In this document: positions 1-8,488 of the stretch, in pieces
Numbering within the stretch: the stretch's first letter is position 1
Layout of the letters: the number at the start of each line of letters is the position of its first letter
Origin: Streptococcus panodentis
GTDB lineage: Bacteria; Bacillota; Bacilli; Lactobacillales; Streptococcaceae
NCBI RefSeq assembly: GCF_017884005.1
Contig: NZ_QFAY01000001.1
Coordinates: forward strand, 173,682-237,681
DNA length: 64,000 bases
Direction of reading: 5' to 3'
Translations under genes and position numbers: made by a program
The notes under the pieces: generated by a model
What the model saw: only the letters and a program-made list of their open reading frames with translations
Told to the model about the DNA's origin: nothing
The model's database searches: none

Positions 1-65
1 ATTTTTTATAATAGGTTTATAAATAGATAGAAGGAATTTTCAACCTGATTTAAAAAGGGGGTATC

Positions 66-773
66 ATGGAATCTGGTTTGTTCTTCATTTCAGTCTTTTT
101 AGCTGGAATCTTGTCCTTTTTCTCTCCCTGTATCTTTCCGCTTCTCCCTGTCTATATAGGTGTTTTGCTGGATACAGATGAGCCAAAAACCGTTAAGATT
201 GCTGGCAGGGATTTTGCTTGGTATGGTTTGGTCAAGACGCTCTGCTTTATTGTCGGTATCTCGGCAGTATTCTTTGTTCTAGGATTTGGCGCTGGCTTTT
301 TAGGCAGCATGATATATGATGTCACGTTTCGCTACGCTATGGGAGCGGTCATTATTTTACTGGGAATCCATCAGATGGAGCTCATCAATATTAAGCAGCT
401 GCAGGTACAAAAAAACATCGCCTTTAAAAAAAGCGGCAAGCGCAATGACTTTCTTTCTGCCTTTCTGTTGGGGCTGACCTTCAGCTTTGGCTGGACACCC
501 TGTATTGGGCCGGTCTTAAGTTCTGTGCTGGCACTGGCGGCTTCAGGCGGAAATGGAGCCGTTCAGGGAGCGCTGCTGACGATGGTCTATACATTAGGCA
601 TGGCTCTGCCATTTCTGCTTTTAGCTTTGGCTTCCAGCTTGGTCATGCGCTATTTTGCCAAGATCAAACCCTACATGGGCTTACTGAAAAAAATAGGCGG
701 AGCGATGATTATTTTAATGGGAATCTTACTCATACTGGGACAGTTTAATGCCCTGTCAGGAATTTTTGGATAA
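66..773 (+). CDS. ccdA: CcdA-type thiol-disulfide membrane transporter
   Basis: This is a 235-residue integral membrane protein of the CcdA/DsbD-transmembrane family. The family passes reducing equivalents from cytoplasmic thioredoxin across the membrane to extracellular thioredoxin-like proteins. The two signature cysteines are visible: C22 in a SPCIFPLLP segment and C147 in a WTPCIGP segment, each at the start of one half of the duplicated fold. About six hydrophobic helices fill the protein. The start is the ATG preceded by an AAAGGGGG ribosome-binding site. The next gene, 13 bp downstream, encodes a thioredoxin-fold lipoprotein, the expected partner. A TATAAT at 7-12 is probably its -10 box, but the -35 region lies at or beyond the window edge. 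The pair resembles pneumococcal ccdA2-etrx2 more than the msrAB-linked pair, because no methionine sulfoxide reductase follows; that assignment is inference. Confidence 0.93.
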   Translation: MESGLFFISVFLAGILSFFSPCIFPLLPVYIGVLLDTDEPKTVKIAGRDFAWYGLVKTLCFIVGISAVFFVLGFGAGFLGSMIYDVTFRYAMGAVIILLGIHQMELINIKQLQVQKNIAFKKSGKRNDFLSAFLLGLTFSFGWTPCIGPVLSSVLALAASGGNGAVQGALLTMVYTLGMALPFLLLALASSLVMRYFAKIKPYMGLLKKIGGAMIILMGILLILGQFNALSGIFG

Positions 774-786
774 AAAGGAGGCTAAC

Positions 787-1374
787 ATGAAAAAAACAAT
801 AGGACTTTTAACTGTTTTGCTGGCAGCTGTCAGTCTGGCTGCCTGTTCCGAACAGGCGGGCAACGGCGATAGCAGCGGCAGCAGCCAAAATAGTCAAAAC
901 AGCCAATCCAGCAGCAGTCCTGCACAAAGCACTTTCAGCCCGATTGCTGTCGGAGAGGAGGCGCCGGACTTTACCCTTCAGTCAATGGACGGAAAAACAG
1001 TCAAATTATCTGACTACAGGGGCAAGAAGGTCTATCTGAAATTCTGGGCTTCATGGTGTCCGCCCTGCCGCAAAAGTATGCCGGAACTGGAAGAATTGGC
1101 TGCCAGAACGGACCGGGATTTTGAAATCTTGAGTATTGTTGCACCTGAGTTTCAAGGAGAAAAATCAACGGAAGAATTCCCTAAATGGTTTGCGGAGCAG
1201 GGTTATAAATATGTGCCTGTCTTATTTGATACGCAGGCAGCTGCCTTTCAAGCCTATCAAATCCGAAGTATACCGACCGAAGTGCTGATTGACAGTCAGG
1301 GAAAGATTGGGAAAATCCAGCTGGGCGTCATCAGCAACGCAGATGCAGAAGCCGCCTTTCAAGAAATGAAATAA
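787..1374 (+). CDS. Thioredoxin-like redox lipoprotein (TlpA/Etrx family)
   Basis: This is a 195-residue surface lipoprotein with a thioredoxin fold. The start at 787 is chosen over an in-frame ATG at 748 because AAAAGGAG lies just before it and it begins directly with a lipoprotein signal peptide, with lipobox SLAAC and lipidated C20. A Ser/Gln/Asn-rich linker (about 21-50) follows, then an AhpC/TSA-TlpA type domain. The active site is W90-C91-P-P-C94, the CPPC form seen in reducing thioredoxin-like lipoproteins. A cis-proline segment (SIPTEV) is present near the C-terminus. It probably accepts electrons from CcdA encoded immediately upstream and reduces an extracellular client. That client is not evident in the window; methionine sulfoxide reductase or other thiol proteins are usual for this family. 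Confidence 0.9.
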   Translation: MKKTIGLLTVLLAAVSLAACSEQAGNGDSSGSSQNSQNSQSSSSPAQSTFSPIAVGEEAPDFTLQSMDGKTVKLSDYRGKKVYLKFWASWCPPCRKSMPELEELAARTDRDFEILSIVAPEFQGEKSTEEFPKWFAEQGYKYVPVLFDTQAAAFQAYQIRSIPTEVLIDSQGKIGKIQLGVISNADAEAAFQEMK

Positions 1375-1397
1375 TAGGCACAGAAAATCAAAGATGA

Positions 1398-1434
1398 CGA
1401 GGCTGGGACAAACCTGTTTCAGTCTCGCTTTATT
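1398..1434 (+). terminator. Terminator-like hairpin after ccdA operon
   Basis: An imperfect inverted repeat begins CGAGGCTGGGACA and returns as TGTTTCAGTCTCG, with G-U pairs, followed by a T-rich stretch. It belongs to the GAGGCTGGGACAAA-type sequences scattered between streptococcal genes and may serve as the operon terminator. Confidence 0.55.
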
Positions 1435-1439
1435 TTGAT

Positions 1440-1644
1440 AAAAAAACTTATACTCAATGAAAAGCATCAGCAGACTAGTCAGGAGTAGACAGAATGTGTC
1501 AAGACTGTACATCTTTCCAACTCCCAAAAGTTCCTTTGACGAAAAATCCGTTTTCTTCATCTGTCGCCTCAACAGTCTCCCAGACTGTTTTGTCACAAAC
1601 TGCGTTTGTTTTATCCCCTACCTCTCACAAGCTGGGAGTGAACT
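1440..1644. other. Non-coding intergenic repeat remnant
   Basis: No credible gene was found. The segment starts with TACTCAATGAAAA, the end motif of a dispersed intergenic repeat common in streptococci, and is probably a decayed copy. Short open frames here lack ribosome-binding sites and family resemblance. Confidence 0.4.
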
Positions 1645-1690
1645 GAATCAAAAAAGAATGGACTCCTTGCGAATCCATTCTTTTTTGATT
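1645..1690. terminator. Strong bidirectional terminator
   Basis: A near-perfect stem of about 17 bp (GAATCAAAAAAGAATGGA and its complement) encloses an 11-nt loop and directly abuts the stop codon of the minus-strand FMN reductase. A and T runs on both arms let it end transcription from either side. Confidence 0.85.
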
Positions 1691-2940
1691 TAAGCGCTGG
1701 CTCCAGATGTGGCATCGGCAGCAGCACCGCCGTGTCCTCCGTCTCCTCCTCCGGCATCGGAAGCACCAGAAGTAGCGTCAGCAGAGCCGTGCCCGCCGCC
1801 GGCAGGAGCAAAAGGACCGCTGCCTCCGACTAAGCGCTGACCGGTTGTCTCTAGGTACCAGTCCAGCCAAGGCTGGAAGTTGAAGACGATTTCATTGATA
1901 CCGGCATAAGAGCCGTCAGGATAGTACATAGCCTGATAATTATGGGTATTGATGACACCTTCAGGCGAGCCCGGCACAATCGTCCGGACGTATTCCTGAT
2001 TACCATTGCGCAGTGTTCCGATGACCCACTCCACATTTTTCATCCGTGCAGGCGGCAGGGAATTGTGGACTGTGGACATGCGGCTGCCTGACTGAGGCGG
2101 AACGCGTTTGGCAAACATGGTGTCTGGATCCTGATGGGCATTATTGTAATAAAGGAATTGGTTATTATCATCCGCATAGGTCAGCTCAAAAGGCATGGCC
2201 TTGAGGAACATATCGATCTGATTGACCGTCAGAATACCATGGTCCAGCTTGACATAGGTATCTCCGGAGACAGCCCCTGTAATAGCAGCGACTTTTTCGA
2301 CCCATTCAGGGTCATCTGGATCGACTTGGCTGACAGTTGTAGCGATAGCCCCTTTGCAGTCCAGATCTTCTGGTTCGATTGGTTTTGGTTTTTTCAATTT
2401 GGAAACAACCTCTACATATTTTATAAAGTTATCTAAGCAGGTTTCGAGGAAATTCACGGTTCCTTCGTTTGTGATGTTGCCTTGGTCGTCAAAGGCTTCC
2501 TTGGCCTTTCCAAGCAGAAATTCATTGCCCGGCAGGGTGTAGGCATTGACACCCGGCGCATCCAGGATTTTCCGCAGGTGAACTTGGGCCCGAGAGGTCC
2601 CTTGATCATAGTAGGAAGCACCGACAATCATGACCGGCTTGTTTTCAAAAGGATGCACCTCATAGGAAAGCCACTCAAGAACGCTCTTGAGAGAGGCCGT
2701 AATCGTGTGGTTGTGCTCCGGCGTGGCAATAATGACGCCGTCAGCACGGGTAATCTTATTGTAGAGCAGGCGCAGCTGGAAAGATTCGTCCCATTTTTCA
2801 TCTTGGTTGAACATGGGAACTTCATCAATTTCCAGAACTTCCAGCTCAAATTTAATCTTAAAATGCCGTCTGATGAACTCCAGCAGCTTGCGGTTGTATG
2901 ATTGATCGTAGTTGGATCCGACAAGTCCTACAAATTTCAT
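1690..2940 (-). CDS. FMN reductase-PAS fusion with two C-terminal flavinylation motifs
   Basis: This is a 416-residue, apparently cytosolic protein with three parts. Residues 1-180 are an NADPH-dependent FMN reductase (flavodoxin-like) domain: GLVGSN near the start, a TPEHNH segment, then SYYDQGTSRAQ. Residues about 230-365 resemble the PAS_10 domain (FELTYADDNNQF, then a histidine and LPP before a helix). Residues 372-416 are a Gly/Ala/Asp-rich tail carrying ADATSGAS twice (D388-S394 and D409-S415). That pattern fits the ApbE flavinylation signature D-x-x-S/T-G/S-A-S/T, in which the last residue receives FMN. ApbE is encoded two genes upstream in the same apparent operon. The N-terminal domain is a paralogue of the adjacent reductase. 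Seen: domains and motifs. Inferred: covalent FMN on a mobile arm that takes electrons from the reductase domain. The final acceptor is unknown. Confidence 0.88.
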   Translation of the reverse strand: MKFVGLVGSNYDQSYNRKLLEFIRRHFKIKFELEVLEIDEVPMFNQDEKWDESFQLRLLYNKITRADGVIIATPEHNHTITASLKSVLEWLSYEVHPFENKPVMIVGASYYDQGTSRAQVHLRKILDAPGVNAYTLPGNEFLLGKAKEAFDDQGNITNEGTVNFLETCLDNFIKYVEVVSKLKKPKPIEPEDLDCKGAIATTVSQVDPDDPEWVEKVAAITGAVSGDTYVKLDHGILTVNQIDMFLKAMPFELTYADDNNQFLYYNNAHQDPDTMFAKRVPPQSGSRMSTVHNSLPPARMKNVEWVIGTLRNGNQEYVRTIVPGSPEGVINTHNYQAMYYPDGSYAGINEIVFNFQPWLDWYLETTGQRLVGGSGPFAPAGGGHGSADATSGASDAGGGDGGHGGAAADATSGASA

Positions 2941-2963
2941 GTTATTTCTCCTTTAACTAATTC

Positions 2964-3572
2964 TTACAGATTTTCCCAGTCGAAGTTCTCAGCTTCTTTA
3001 TGAAGCAGAGCTTGGGCACTTCTCAGTTTTTGGGTGATTTTCACAAAGAGGCGGAAATCATCAAAAATAGCGTCCAGCTTTTCGATGGAATCAAGGTCAA
3101 TCAGGCTGCCTTCCTTGTCAAATGCCTGCAGAGAGTGAGAAAGCAGGAATTCGGAACCAGGCATCACATTGGCCTTCAGCTCAGGTGAATTAAGGATTTG
3201 ACGGAGCTGAAGCTGGGCACGGGAAGAACCGAGGGTACCGTAAGAAGCACCGGTAATCATCACTGGCTTATTGAGCAGCGGATAGATACCGTAGGAAAGC
3301 CAGGCGAGCGCGCTCATCAGAACGGCCGGAATAGAGTGGTCGTATTCGGGAGTGCCGATGATGACACCGTCAGCGGCATCGATTTTTTCGGCAATTTCAG
3401 ACACCAATTCCGGCACATGCTTGTCAGCCGGCTTGTTGAAGACAGGTATATCCTTGATTTCGACCAATTCAATCTCGGCCTTGTCCGCAAAATGCTTTTG
3501 CATATACTGAAGAAGTTGACGGTTTGTAGAACGTTGGGAATTTGTTCCAACAATCGCTATAAGTTTTAACAT
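2964..3572 (-). CDS. NADPH-dependent FMN reductase
   Basis: This is a 202-residue single-domain flavodoxin-fold reductase (NADPH-dependent FMN reductase / SsuE-ArsH-like family). The start at 3572 is preferred over an upstream in-frame ATG because AGAAAGGA precedes it and the protein then begins MLKLIAIVGTNS, the FMN phosphate loop. A GTPEYDHS segment and a GTLGSSRAQLQLRQ segment match family landmarks. It is clearly paralogous to the N-terminal domain of the next gene (both share KPVMI-GASY and SRAQ), but has no PAS domain and no flavinylation tail. It lies between apbE (80 bp upstream) and the fusion reductase (23 bp downstream). A role in supplying reduced or free flavin, or in pairing with the fusion protein, is inference. 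Confidence 0.88.
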   Translation of the reverse strand: MLKLIAIVGTNSQRSTNRQLLQYMQKHFADKAEIELVEIKDIPVFNKPADKHVPELVSEIAEKIDAADGVIIGTPEYDHSIPAVLMSALAWLSYGIYPLLNKPVMITGASYGTLGSSRAQLQLRQILNSPELKANVMPGSEFLLSHSLQAFDKEGSLIDLDSIEKLDAIFDDFRLFVKITQKLRSAQALLHKEAENFDWENL

Positions 3573-3652
3573 GAAATGTCCTTTCTGAATGAAGATATAA
3601 AGATAAGCTGCAAGTTGTTTTAAAAAATGAGAACAGGGCAAAATCCTGAGTA

Positions 3653-4588
3653 TCAGGAAGCGACTGTCAGGTGCGGCAGCACTCCTGAACTGCAAAAGAT
3701 GCGGTCATCCTGAGTGATGATCAGCGCTTCGATGCCTTCCTGCGCCTCGATCTGAGCCAGAATCGAAGCAGGAGCTTCACCAAAGAGCCGGGTCGTCCAG
3801 ATCTCACCGTCTACTGACTTGTCGGATAAGATGGTAATGCTGGCCAGCGGGCTGTCAACGGGATAGCCTGTCTCTCTGTCCAGGATATGATGATAGCTTT
3901 TTCCCTCAGTCTGCAGAGTCCGCTCATAAATCCCTGATGTGACCACAGACTGATCAGTAACTGTCAGAATAGCCGAGTGCTTTCCTCGCGGCAATTTGGG
4001 GTTTTGAATCCCAATCCGCCAAGGACGCTGAGTGACTTCGTTTTCCCCAAGTGTCAGGACATTACCGCCCAGATTGATTAGAGCAGAAGTAACTCCCTGT
4101 GCCTGCAGGTAATCCTTAATCCTGTCAGCGATATAACCTTTAGCCAAGGCACCTAAATCAATTTTCATGCCTTTTTCGGCCAGAAAAACGCTGTGACTTT
4201 CTGGGTCTAAATCAATCAAGTCAGGGTCAGTCAAAGCCAGGGCCTGGCTGATTTCATAGGAGCTGGGCAGACGGGCATCGGAAAAGCCGATACGCCAAGT
4301 CTGGACAAGCGGTCCGATGGTGATGTTCAAATGGCTTTTTGCTGCAAGACTGTGCTTTTTTCCAATCTCAATCAGCTCAAAGAGCTCGGGATGAACCGGA
4401 ACCCTTTCGATGCCGGCCATGTGATTGATCATCATCAGCTCAGAATCGTCATCATTGGCACTGAAACGATGCTTATAGAGGTGAAGCAGCCGGACTGTTT
4501 CATCTAACAGAGTCTCCGCCTGCTCGTGCAGAAGGGAAACAGAGATGGCGCTTCCCATCAGCTGAACTGAGCGAGAAGCAAAGTCCAC
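3653..4588 (-). CDS. apbE: FAD:protein FMN transferase (ApbE), apparently cytosolic
   Basis: This is a 311-residue ApbE-family enzyme. The family cleaves FAD and attaches FMN through a phosphoester bond to Thr or Ser of target proteins. Family marks are visible: MGSAISV near the N-terminus, DLGALAKGYIADRI in the middle, NLGGNVLTLGE, and YHHILDRETGYPVDS with the conserved His before the TG. The usual A-D-x-x-S/T metal-binding region appears as SVDGEIWTTRLFG. Unusually for a Gram-positive ApbE there is no signal peptide or lipobox; the protein starts directly with the mature fold, so it should act in the cytoplasm. It heads a minus-strand operon with two FMN reductases, the last of which carries candidate acceptor motifs. 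Its promoter carries a CcpA cre-like site. Confidence 0.93.
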   Translation of the reverse strand: MDFASRSVQLMGSAISVSLLHEQAETLLDETVRLLHLYKHRFSANDDDSELMMINHMAGIERVPVHPELFELIEIGKKHSLAAKSHLNITIGPLVQTWRIGFSDARLPSSYEISQALALTDPDLIDLDPESHSVFLAEKGMKIDLGALAKGYIADRIKDYLQAQGVTSALINLGGNVLTLGENEVTQRPWRIGIQNPKLPRGKHSAILTVTDQSVVTSGIYERTLQTEGKSYHHILDRETGYPVDSPLASITILSDKSVDGEIWTTRLFGEAPASILAQIEAQEGIEALIITQDDRIFCSSGVLPHLTVAS

Positions 4589-4790
4589 ACTATCACGACC
4601 TTTCTATTTTTTATACTCTTTGAAAATCGCTTCAACCCTATCAGCTTCAACAGTCTATCGGACTAAACGGCTTATCCTGACGGATAGGGTATCCGCTGCT
4701 TCAATAACCTGCAACAAAGGAAACTGAAGGACTTTTGTCTCAGCCTCTTTCTGATTTGCCGATAATTTTCATTGAATATTACTTATCTTT
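4589..4790. other. Long apbE leader made of intergenic repeat
   Basis: About 200 nt separate the predicted apbE promoter from its ATG. The segment contains a decayed copy of the dispersed repeat: TACTCTTTGAAAATCGCTTCA at one end (first bases 4612 on) and TTTTCATTGAATATTAC at the other. No gene or known riboswitch was recognised. Confidence 0.4.
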
Positions 4791-4794
4791 ACTT

Positions 4795-4823
4795 ATTATA
4801 ACAAAAAGACAACGTTTTCACAA
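4795..4823 (-). promoter_or_regulatory. apbE operon promoter with cre-like site
   Basis: On the minus strand, TTGTGA (4818-4823) and TATAAT (4795-4800) are separated by 17 bp. A CcpA cre-like sequence at 4807-4821 (minus strand GTGAAAACGTTGTCT) matches 14 of 15 positions of WTGNAANCGNWNNCW and overlaps the -35 and spacer, which predicts repression by glucose. Confidence 0.7.
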
Positions 4824-4940
4824 TCTTAATTTTATTAAATTTTCAGAAAACTTCCATCAGTAGCACAAGACGCCTGCCAATAAGCATTATTGAGCGGCAG
4901 AAGCGGCTTTATCCTTTGAGATGCATCGTGAGCAAATAAC

Positions 4941-4969
4941 TTGTAAACGCTCACAGCGTCTGTTATAAT
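4941..4969 (+). promoter_or_regulatory. nox promoter with perfect cre site
   Basis: TTGTAA (4941-4946), a 17-bp spacer and TATAAT (4964-4969) precede nox. The bases 4941-4955 (TTGTAAACGCTCACA) match the CcpA cre consensus WTGNAANCGNWNNCW at all 15 positions and coincide with the -35 box, suggesting direct catabolite control. Confidence 0.75.
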
Positions 4970-5006
4970 GTTCTAGTAAAATTTTAAAATTAAGGTAGGA
5001 CTATTT

Positions 5007-6383
5007 ATGAGTAAAATCGTTGTAGTTGGTGCAAACCACGCAGGTACAGCGTGTATTAATACGATGTTGGACAACTATGGTACAGAAAATGAAGTGGTTA
5101 TTTTTGACCAAAATTCAAATATTTCATTTTTGGCATGCGGCATGGCTCTCTGGATTGGTCAGCAGATCAGCAAGCCAGACGGACTTTTCTATGCAGATAA
5201 GGAAACTTTCGAGTCCAAGGGCGCTAAGGTTTATATGAATGCACCGGTTGAGTCCATTGACTATGATGCTAAGACTGTCACAGCTTTGGTAGATGGCAAG
5301 GAGCATGTAGAGTCTTATGACAAGCTCATCTTGGCGACCGGTTCACAGCCGATTCTGCCTCCCATCGAAGGAGCTGAGCTGGATCCAAACAGCCGTGAGT
5401 TTAAATCAACGCTGGAAAATCTCCAGTTCGTGAAATTATACCAAAATGCTGCCGATGTGATTGAAAAACTGCAGGATAAGAGCAAAAATATCAATCGTGT
5501 AGCAGTAGTAGGCGCGGGCTATATCGGTGTTGAGCTGGCTGAAGCCTTCAAGCGTCTGGGCAAGGAAGTCATCCTGATCGACGTTGTTGATACCTGTCTG
5601 GCTGGCTACTATGACCCTGAGCTGTCTGATATGATGCGCCAAAATCTGGAAGACAATGGTGTTGAGTTGGCTTTTGGTCAGACTGTCAAAGCTATTGAAG
5701 GCGACAGCAAGGTGGAGCGTATCGTGACAGATAAAGCCAGCTATGATGTAGATATGGTCGTTCTGGCAGTCGGTTTCCGTCCCAATACAGCCCTCGGTGC
5801 CGGCAAGCTGGAAACTTTCCGCAACGGTGCTTTCTTGGTCGACAAAAAGCAGGAAACAAGCGTCAAAGATGTCTATGCTATCGGTGACTGTGCAACTGTC
5901 TATGACAACTCCATCAATGACACCAACTATATCGCGCTGGCTTCCAATGCGCTGCGCTCTGGTATCGTGGCGGCTCACAATGCCTGCGGCCATGAGCTGG
6001 AGTCCAACGGTGTGCAAGGCTCTAACGGTATTGAAATCTTTGGCCTGAAGATGGTCTCAACCGGTCTGACCGAAGAAAAAGCCAAACGCTTTGGCTACAG
6101 TCCAGCGGTCGTTGAGTTTAAAGACACTCAAAAACCAACCTTCCTTGAAAAAGTTGAGCATCATGATGTAACAATTAAGATTGTCTACGATAAGGACACG
6201 CGCGTTGTTCTTGGGGCTCAGATGGTATCAAGAGAAGACATGTCCATGGGCATTCACATGTTCTCCTTAGCGATTCAGGAGAAAGTGACTATTGATAAAT
6301 TGGCCCTTCTGGATCTCTTCTTCCTGCCGCACTTTAACAAACCATACAACTACATCACACAAGCCGCTTTAAAAGCTAAATAA
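5007..6383 (+). CDS. nox: Water-forming NADH oxidase
   Basis: This is a 458-residue FAD flavoprotein of the NADH oxidase/CoA-disulfide reductase branch of the pyridine nucleotide-disulfide oxidoreductases. It reduces oxygen to water with NADH, regenerating NAD+ for mixed-acid metabolism and limiting oxygen. The FAD-binding GANHAGTA loop is at residues 8-15. The single redox cysteine C44 sits in [10 protein letters not shown]. The NAD-binding [12 protein letters not shown] follows near residue 170, and a VYAIGDCA motif near 290-297 closes the FAD site. The start has AAGGTAGGA upstream. It is monocistronic: it has its own promoter and a strong terminator. Regenerated NAD+ would support the two 2-oxoacid dehydrogenase complexes in this window. 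Confidence 0.96.
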   Translation: MSKIVVVGANHAGTACINTMLDNYGTENEVVIFDQNSNISFLACGMALWIGQQISKPDGLFYADKETFESKGAKVYMNAPVESIDYDAKTVTALVDGKEHVESYDKLILATGSQPILPPIEGAELDPNSREFKSTLENLQFVKLYQNAADVIEKLQDKSKNINRVAVVGAGYIGVELAEAFKRLGKEVILIDVVDTCLAGYYDPELSDMMRQNLEDNGVELAFGQTVKAIEGDSKVERIVTDKASYDVDMVVLAVGFRPNTALGAGKLETFRNGAFLVDKKQETSVKDVYAIGDCATVYDNSINDTNYIALASNALRSGIVAAHNACGHELESNGVQGSNGIEIFGLKMVSTGLTEEKAKRFGYSPAVVEFKDTQKPTFLEKVEHHDVTIKIVYDKDTRVVLGAQMVSREDMSMGIHMFSLAIQEKVTIDKLALLDLFFLPHFNKPYNYITQAALKAK

Positions 6384-6388
6384 AAATG

Positions 6389-6419
6389 AAGTCTGGAACG
6401 AAAGTTCTGGACTTTTTTT
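6389..6419 (+). terminator. nox terminator
   Basis: AAGTCTGGAAC, loop GAAA, GTTCTGGACTT (11 bp with two G-U pairs) is followed by a T run. Confidence 0.85.
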
Positions 6420-6775
6420 GCTGGCTGGCAGAGCGGAGAATGAATCATCTGGTCTGAAAAGAGATGGTATCGTCCTTTAGTTTATCTTTTATTACTTTGT
6501 TAGCTCGCTTTGCCGTACGCCAGTATTGTCTGCGGCTCGCTGCCTCGTACTAAAAGCAAACTAAAAGACTATAACACTCCTCTTCAAATCAGGTCAGCTC
6601 CGATAGCAGCAGTATTGAAACGATTATTTGCAATACTGCTAAATCAATGCTGGAGTCAGAAAAAGTTCTGCAGAATTTCCCGTGACAGGATGGGCAGCTC
6701 ACTGCCTCATTTGCTAGTTGATTTTCATTGGAGTATAAAATTTAGCAGGCAGCTGTTTATGAGGGCATTTTTGTG
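6420..6775. other. Non-coding, dispersed intergenic repeat copy
   Basis: No gene is supported. Read on the minus strand the segment begins near 6740 as ATACTCCAATGAAAATCAAC and carries an internal hairpin (AGCAGTATTG...CAATACTGCT), the same organisation as the repeat at 17512-17790. An 89-codon open frame here has no ribosome-binding site and is rejected as a gene. Confidence 0.5.
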
Positions 6776-6812
6776 CTAGAATGGTAGTAAAGTCAAGACG
6801 AGGAGATTCAGA

Positions 6813-8369
6813 ATGGCAAGAGGTTCTATTCCCCAGGCGGAGGAGATCAAGAAAGAATTTCATTTTACTTCCCACTCTATCCTGTCGCAGGTTTTGCGCG
6901 GGATTTTAGTTGGGGTTTTTGCGGGCTTGGTCGTGGGTATTTTCCGCTTTTTGATCGAAAAAGCCTTTCATCTAATACAGGGAGTTTATCAGAAAAGTCA
7001 GCAGTCCTTGCTGTGGCTGCTGGCCCTATTGGTGCTGTATGGCATCATCGTTTGGCTCCATGCCAGCTGGACGAGGTCGGAGAAAAACATCAAGGGTTCA
7101 GGGATTCCTCAGGTCGAAGCGGAGCTGAAGGGGCTGATGTCGCTTTCTTGGCGGAGCATTCTCTGGAAGAAGTTTGTCTTGGGAATCTTAGCCATTTCCA
7201 GCGGGCTCATGCTGGGACGGGAAGGGCCAAGTATTCAGCTGGGAGCCATGAGCGGAAAAGGAATCTCTAACTATCTGCGGCTGAGTCCTGTGGAGGAGCG
7301 GGCGCTCATCGCTAGCGGAGCGGCAGCAGGTTTGGCTGCGGCCTTTAATGCTCCCATCGCGGGACTGTTATTTGTCGTGGAGGAAGTTTATCATCATTTC
7401 TCCCGTTTTTTCTGGGTCTCTACTCTGGCAGCCAGTCTAGTGGCTAACTTTGTCTCGCTTTCTATGTTTGGGCTGACGCCGGTGCTGGATATGCCGGATA
7501 ATATTCCGACCATGGGGCTGGGACAGTATTGGATTTACCTAGTCATGGGCCTATTACTAGGGCTGGCTGGCTATCTGTATGAGAAGGTCATTTTAAATAT
7601 CCAGCTGCTGTATCAATTTTTAGGCCGTCTGTTTGGGATTTCAGAGACCTATTATCCAGTGTTTGCCTTTGTCCTGATTCTTCCCATCGGCTTTTTCCTG
7701 CCACACTTGCTGGGCGGGGGCAATCAGCTGATTCTGTCACTGACTGCCAGTCACTATACGCTAGGGACCTTGCTCTTGTTTTTTGCTCTGCGCTTTGTCT
7801 GGAGCATGCTGAGCTACGGAAGCGGACTGCCGGGCGGGATTTTCCTGCCGATTTTAGCCTTGGGTTCCCTCTTGGGCGGGGCAATGGGAGCGGTCTGCCT
7901 GCAGCTGGGCTTGATTTCTCAGGAGCAGTTTCCTATTTTCGTCATCTTGGGAATGAGCGGCTATTTTGGCGCTATCTCTAAAGCTCCGCTGACCGCCATG
8001 ATTCTGGTGACAGAGATGGTCGGTGACATCCGCAACCTCATGCCGCTGGGACTGGTCACGCTGACGGCCTATATCGTCATGGATCTGCTCAAGGGAGCGC
8101 CGGTCTATGAGGCTATGCTGGAAAAAATGCTGCCAGACAGCGTCGAGGATACAGGGGACACTACCTTGATTGAGATTCCTGTTTCAGAAAAGATTGCCGG
8201 CCGGCAGGTGCATGAGCTGGACCTGCCTGATGGAGTCTTGATCACCATGAATGTCCACAAGGGGAAGACTCAGACCGTCAACGGCAGCACGCGCCTCTAT
8301 CTGGGAGATACCATCTATCTGGTGCTGAAAAAGGCGGAGATTGGCAGAGTGAAAGAAGAGTTGCTGTAG
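6813..8369 (+). CDS. ClC-family chloride/proton antiporter with RCK_C domain
   Basis: This is a 518-residue voltage-gated-ClC family membrane protein. Selectivity-filter and gate motifs are intact: GSGIP (95-99), GREGP (135-139, gating Glu 137), and a GLAAAFNAPIAGLLFVVEEV helix in which the EE matches the proton glutamate of ClC exchangers. This suggests a Cl-/H+ antiporter rather than a channel. A later GGIFLP segment supplies the third chloride-site element. After about residue 440 comes a soluble C-terminal domain of TrkA-C/RCK_C type (EKIAGRQVHELDLPDGVLI), probably for ligand regulation. The ATG follows GAGGAG. It stands alone between nox and the efe operon; the likely role is acid or anion homeostasis. 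Confidence 0.92.
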   Translation: MARGSIPQAEEIKKEFHFTSHSILSQVLRGILVGVFAGLVVGIFRFLIEKAFHLIQGVYQKSQQSLLWLLALLVLYGIIVWLHASWTRSEKNIKGSGIPQVEAELKGLMSLSWRSILWKKFVLGILAISSGLMLGREGPSIQLGAMSGKGISNYLRLSPVEERALIASGAAAGLAAAFNAPIAGLLFVVEEVYHHFSRFFWVSTLAASLVANFVSLSMFGLTPVLDMPDNIPTMGLGQYWIYLVMGLLLGLAGYLYEKVILNIQLLYQFLGRLFGISETYYPVFAFVLILPIGFFLPHLLGGGNQLILSLTASHYTLGTLLLFFALRFVWSMLSYGSGLPGGIFLPILALGSLLGGAMGAVCLQLGLISQEQFPIFVILGMSGYFGAISKAPLTAMILVTEMVGDIRNLMPLGLVTLTAYIVMDLLKGAPVYEAMLEKMLPDSVEDTGDTTLIEIPVSEKIAGRQVHELDLPDGVLITMNVHKGKTQTVNGSTRLYLGDTIYLVLKKAEIGRVKEELL

Positions 8370-8416
8370 CCTAGTATGATAAAGTTGTTATACTATTAAA
8401 ATTATCTGACAATTCC

Positions 8417-8445
8417 TTGAAATATGAGAGAAAAACTGGTATAAT
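8417..8445 (+). promoter_or_regulatory. efe-tat operon promoter
   Basis: TTGAAA (8417-8422), a 17-bp spacer and TATAAT (8440-8445), with an extended TGG before the -10. A small hairpin (CCTC-TTTTC-GAGG, 8459-8471) lies in the leader. No clear Fur box could be assigned by eye. Confidence 0.65.
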
Positions 8446-8488
8446 TTACTGGAAATAACCTCTTTTCGAGGCAATCAAAGGAGTCATC

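Noticed and set aside
6510..6779. 89-codon plus-strand frame
   Set aside because: Lies within a decayed intergenic repeat, with no ribosome-binding site and no recognisable protein.
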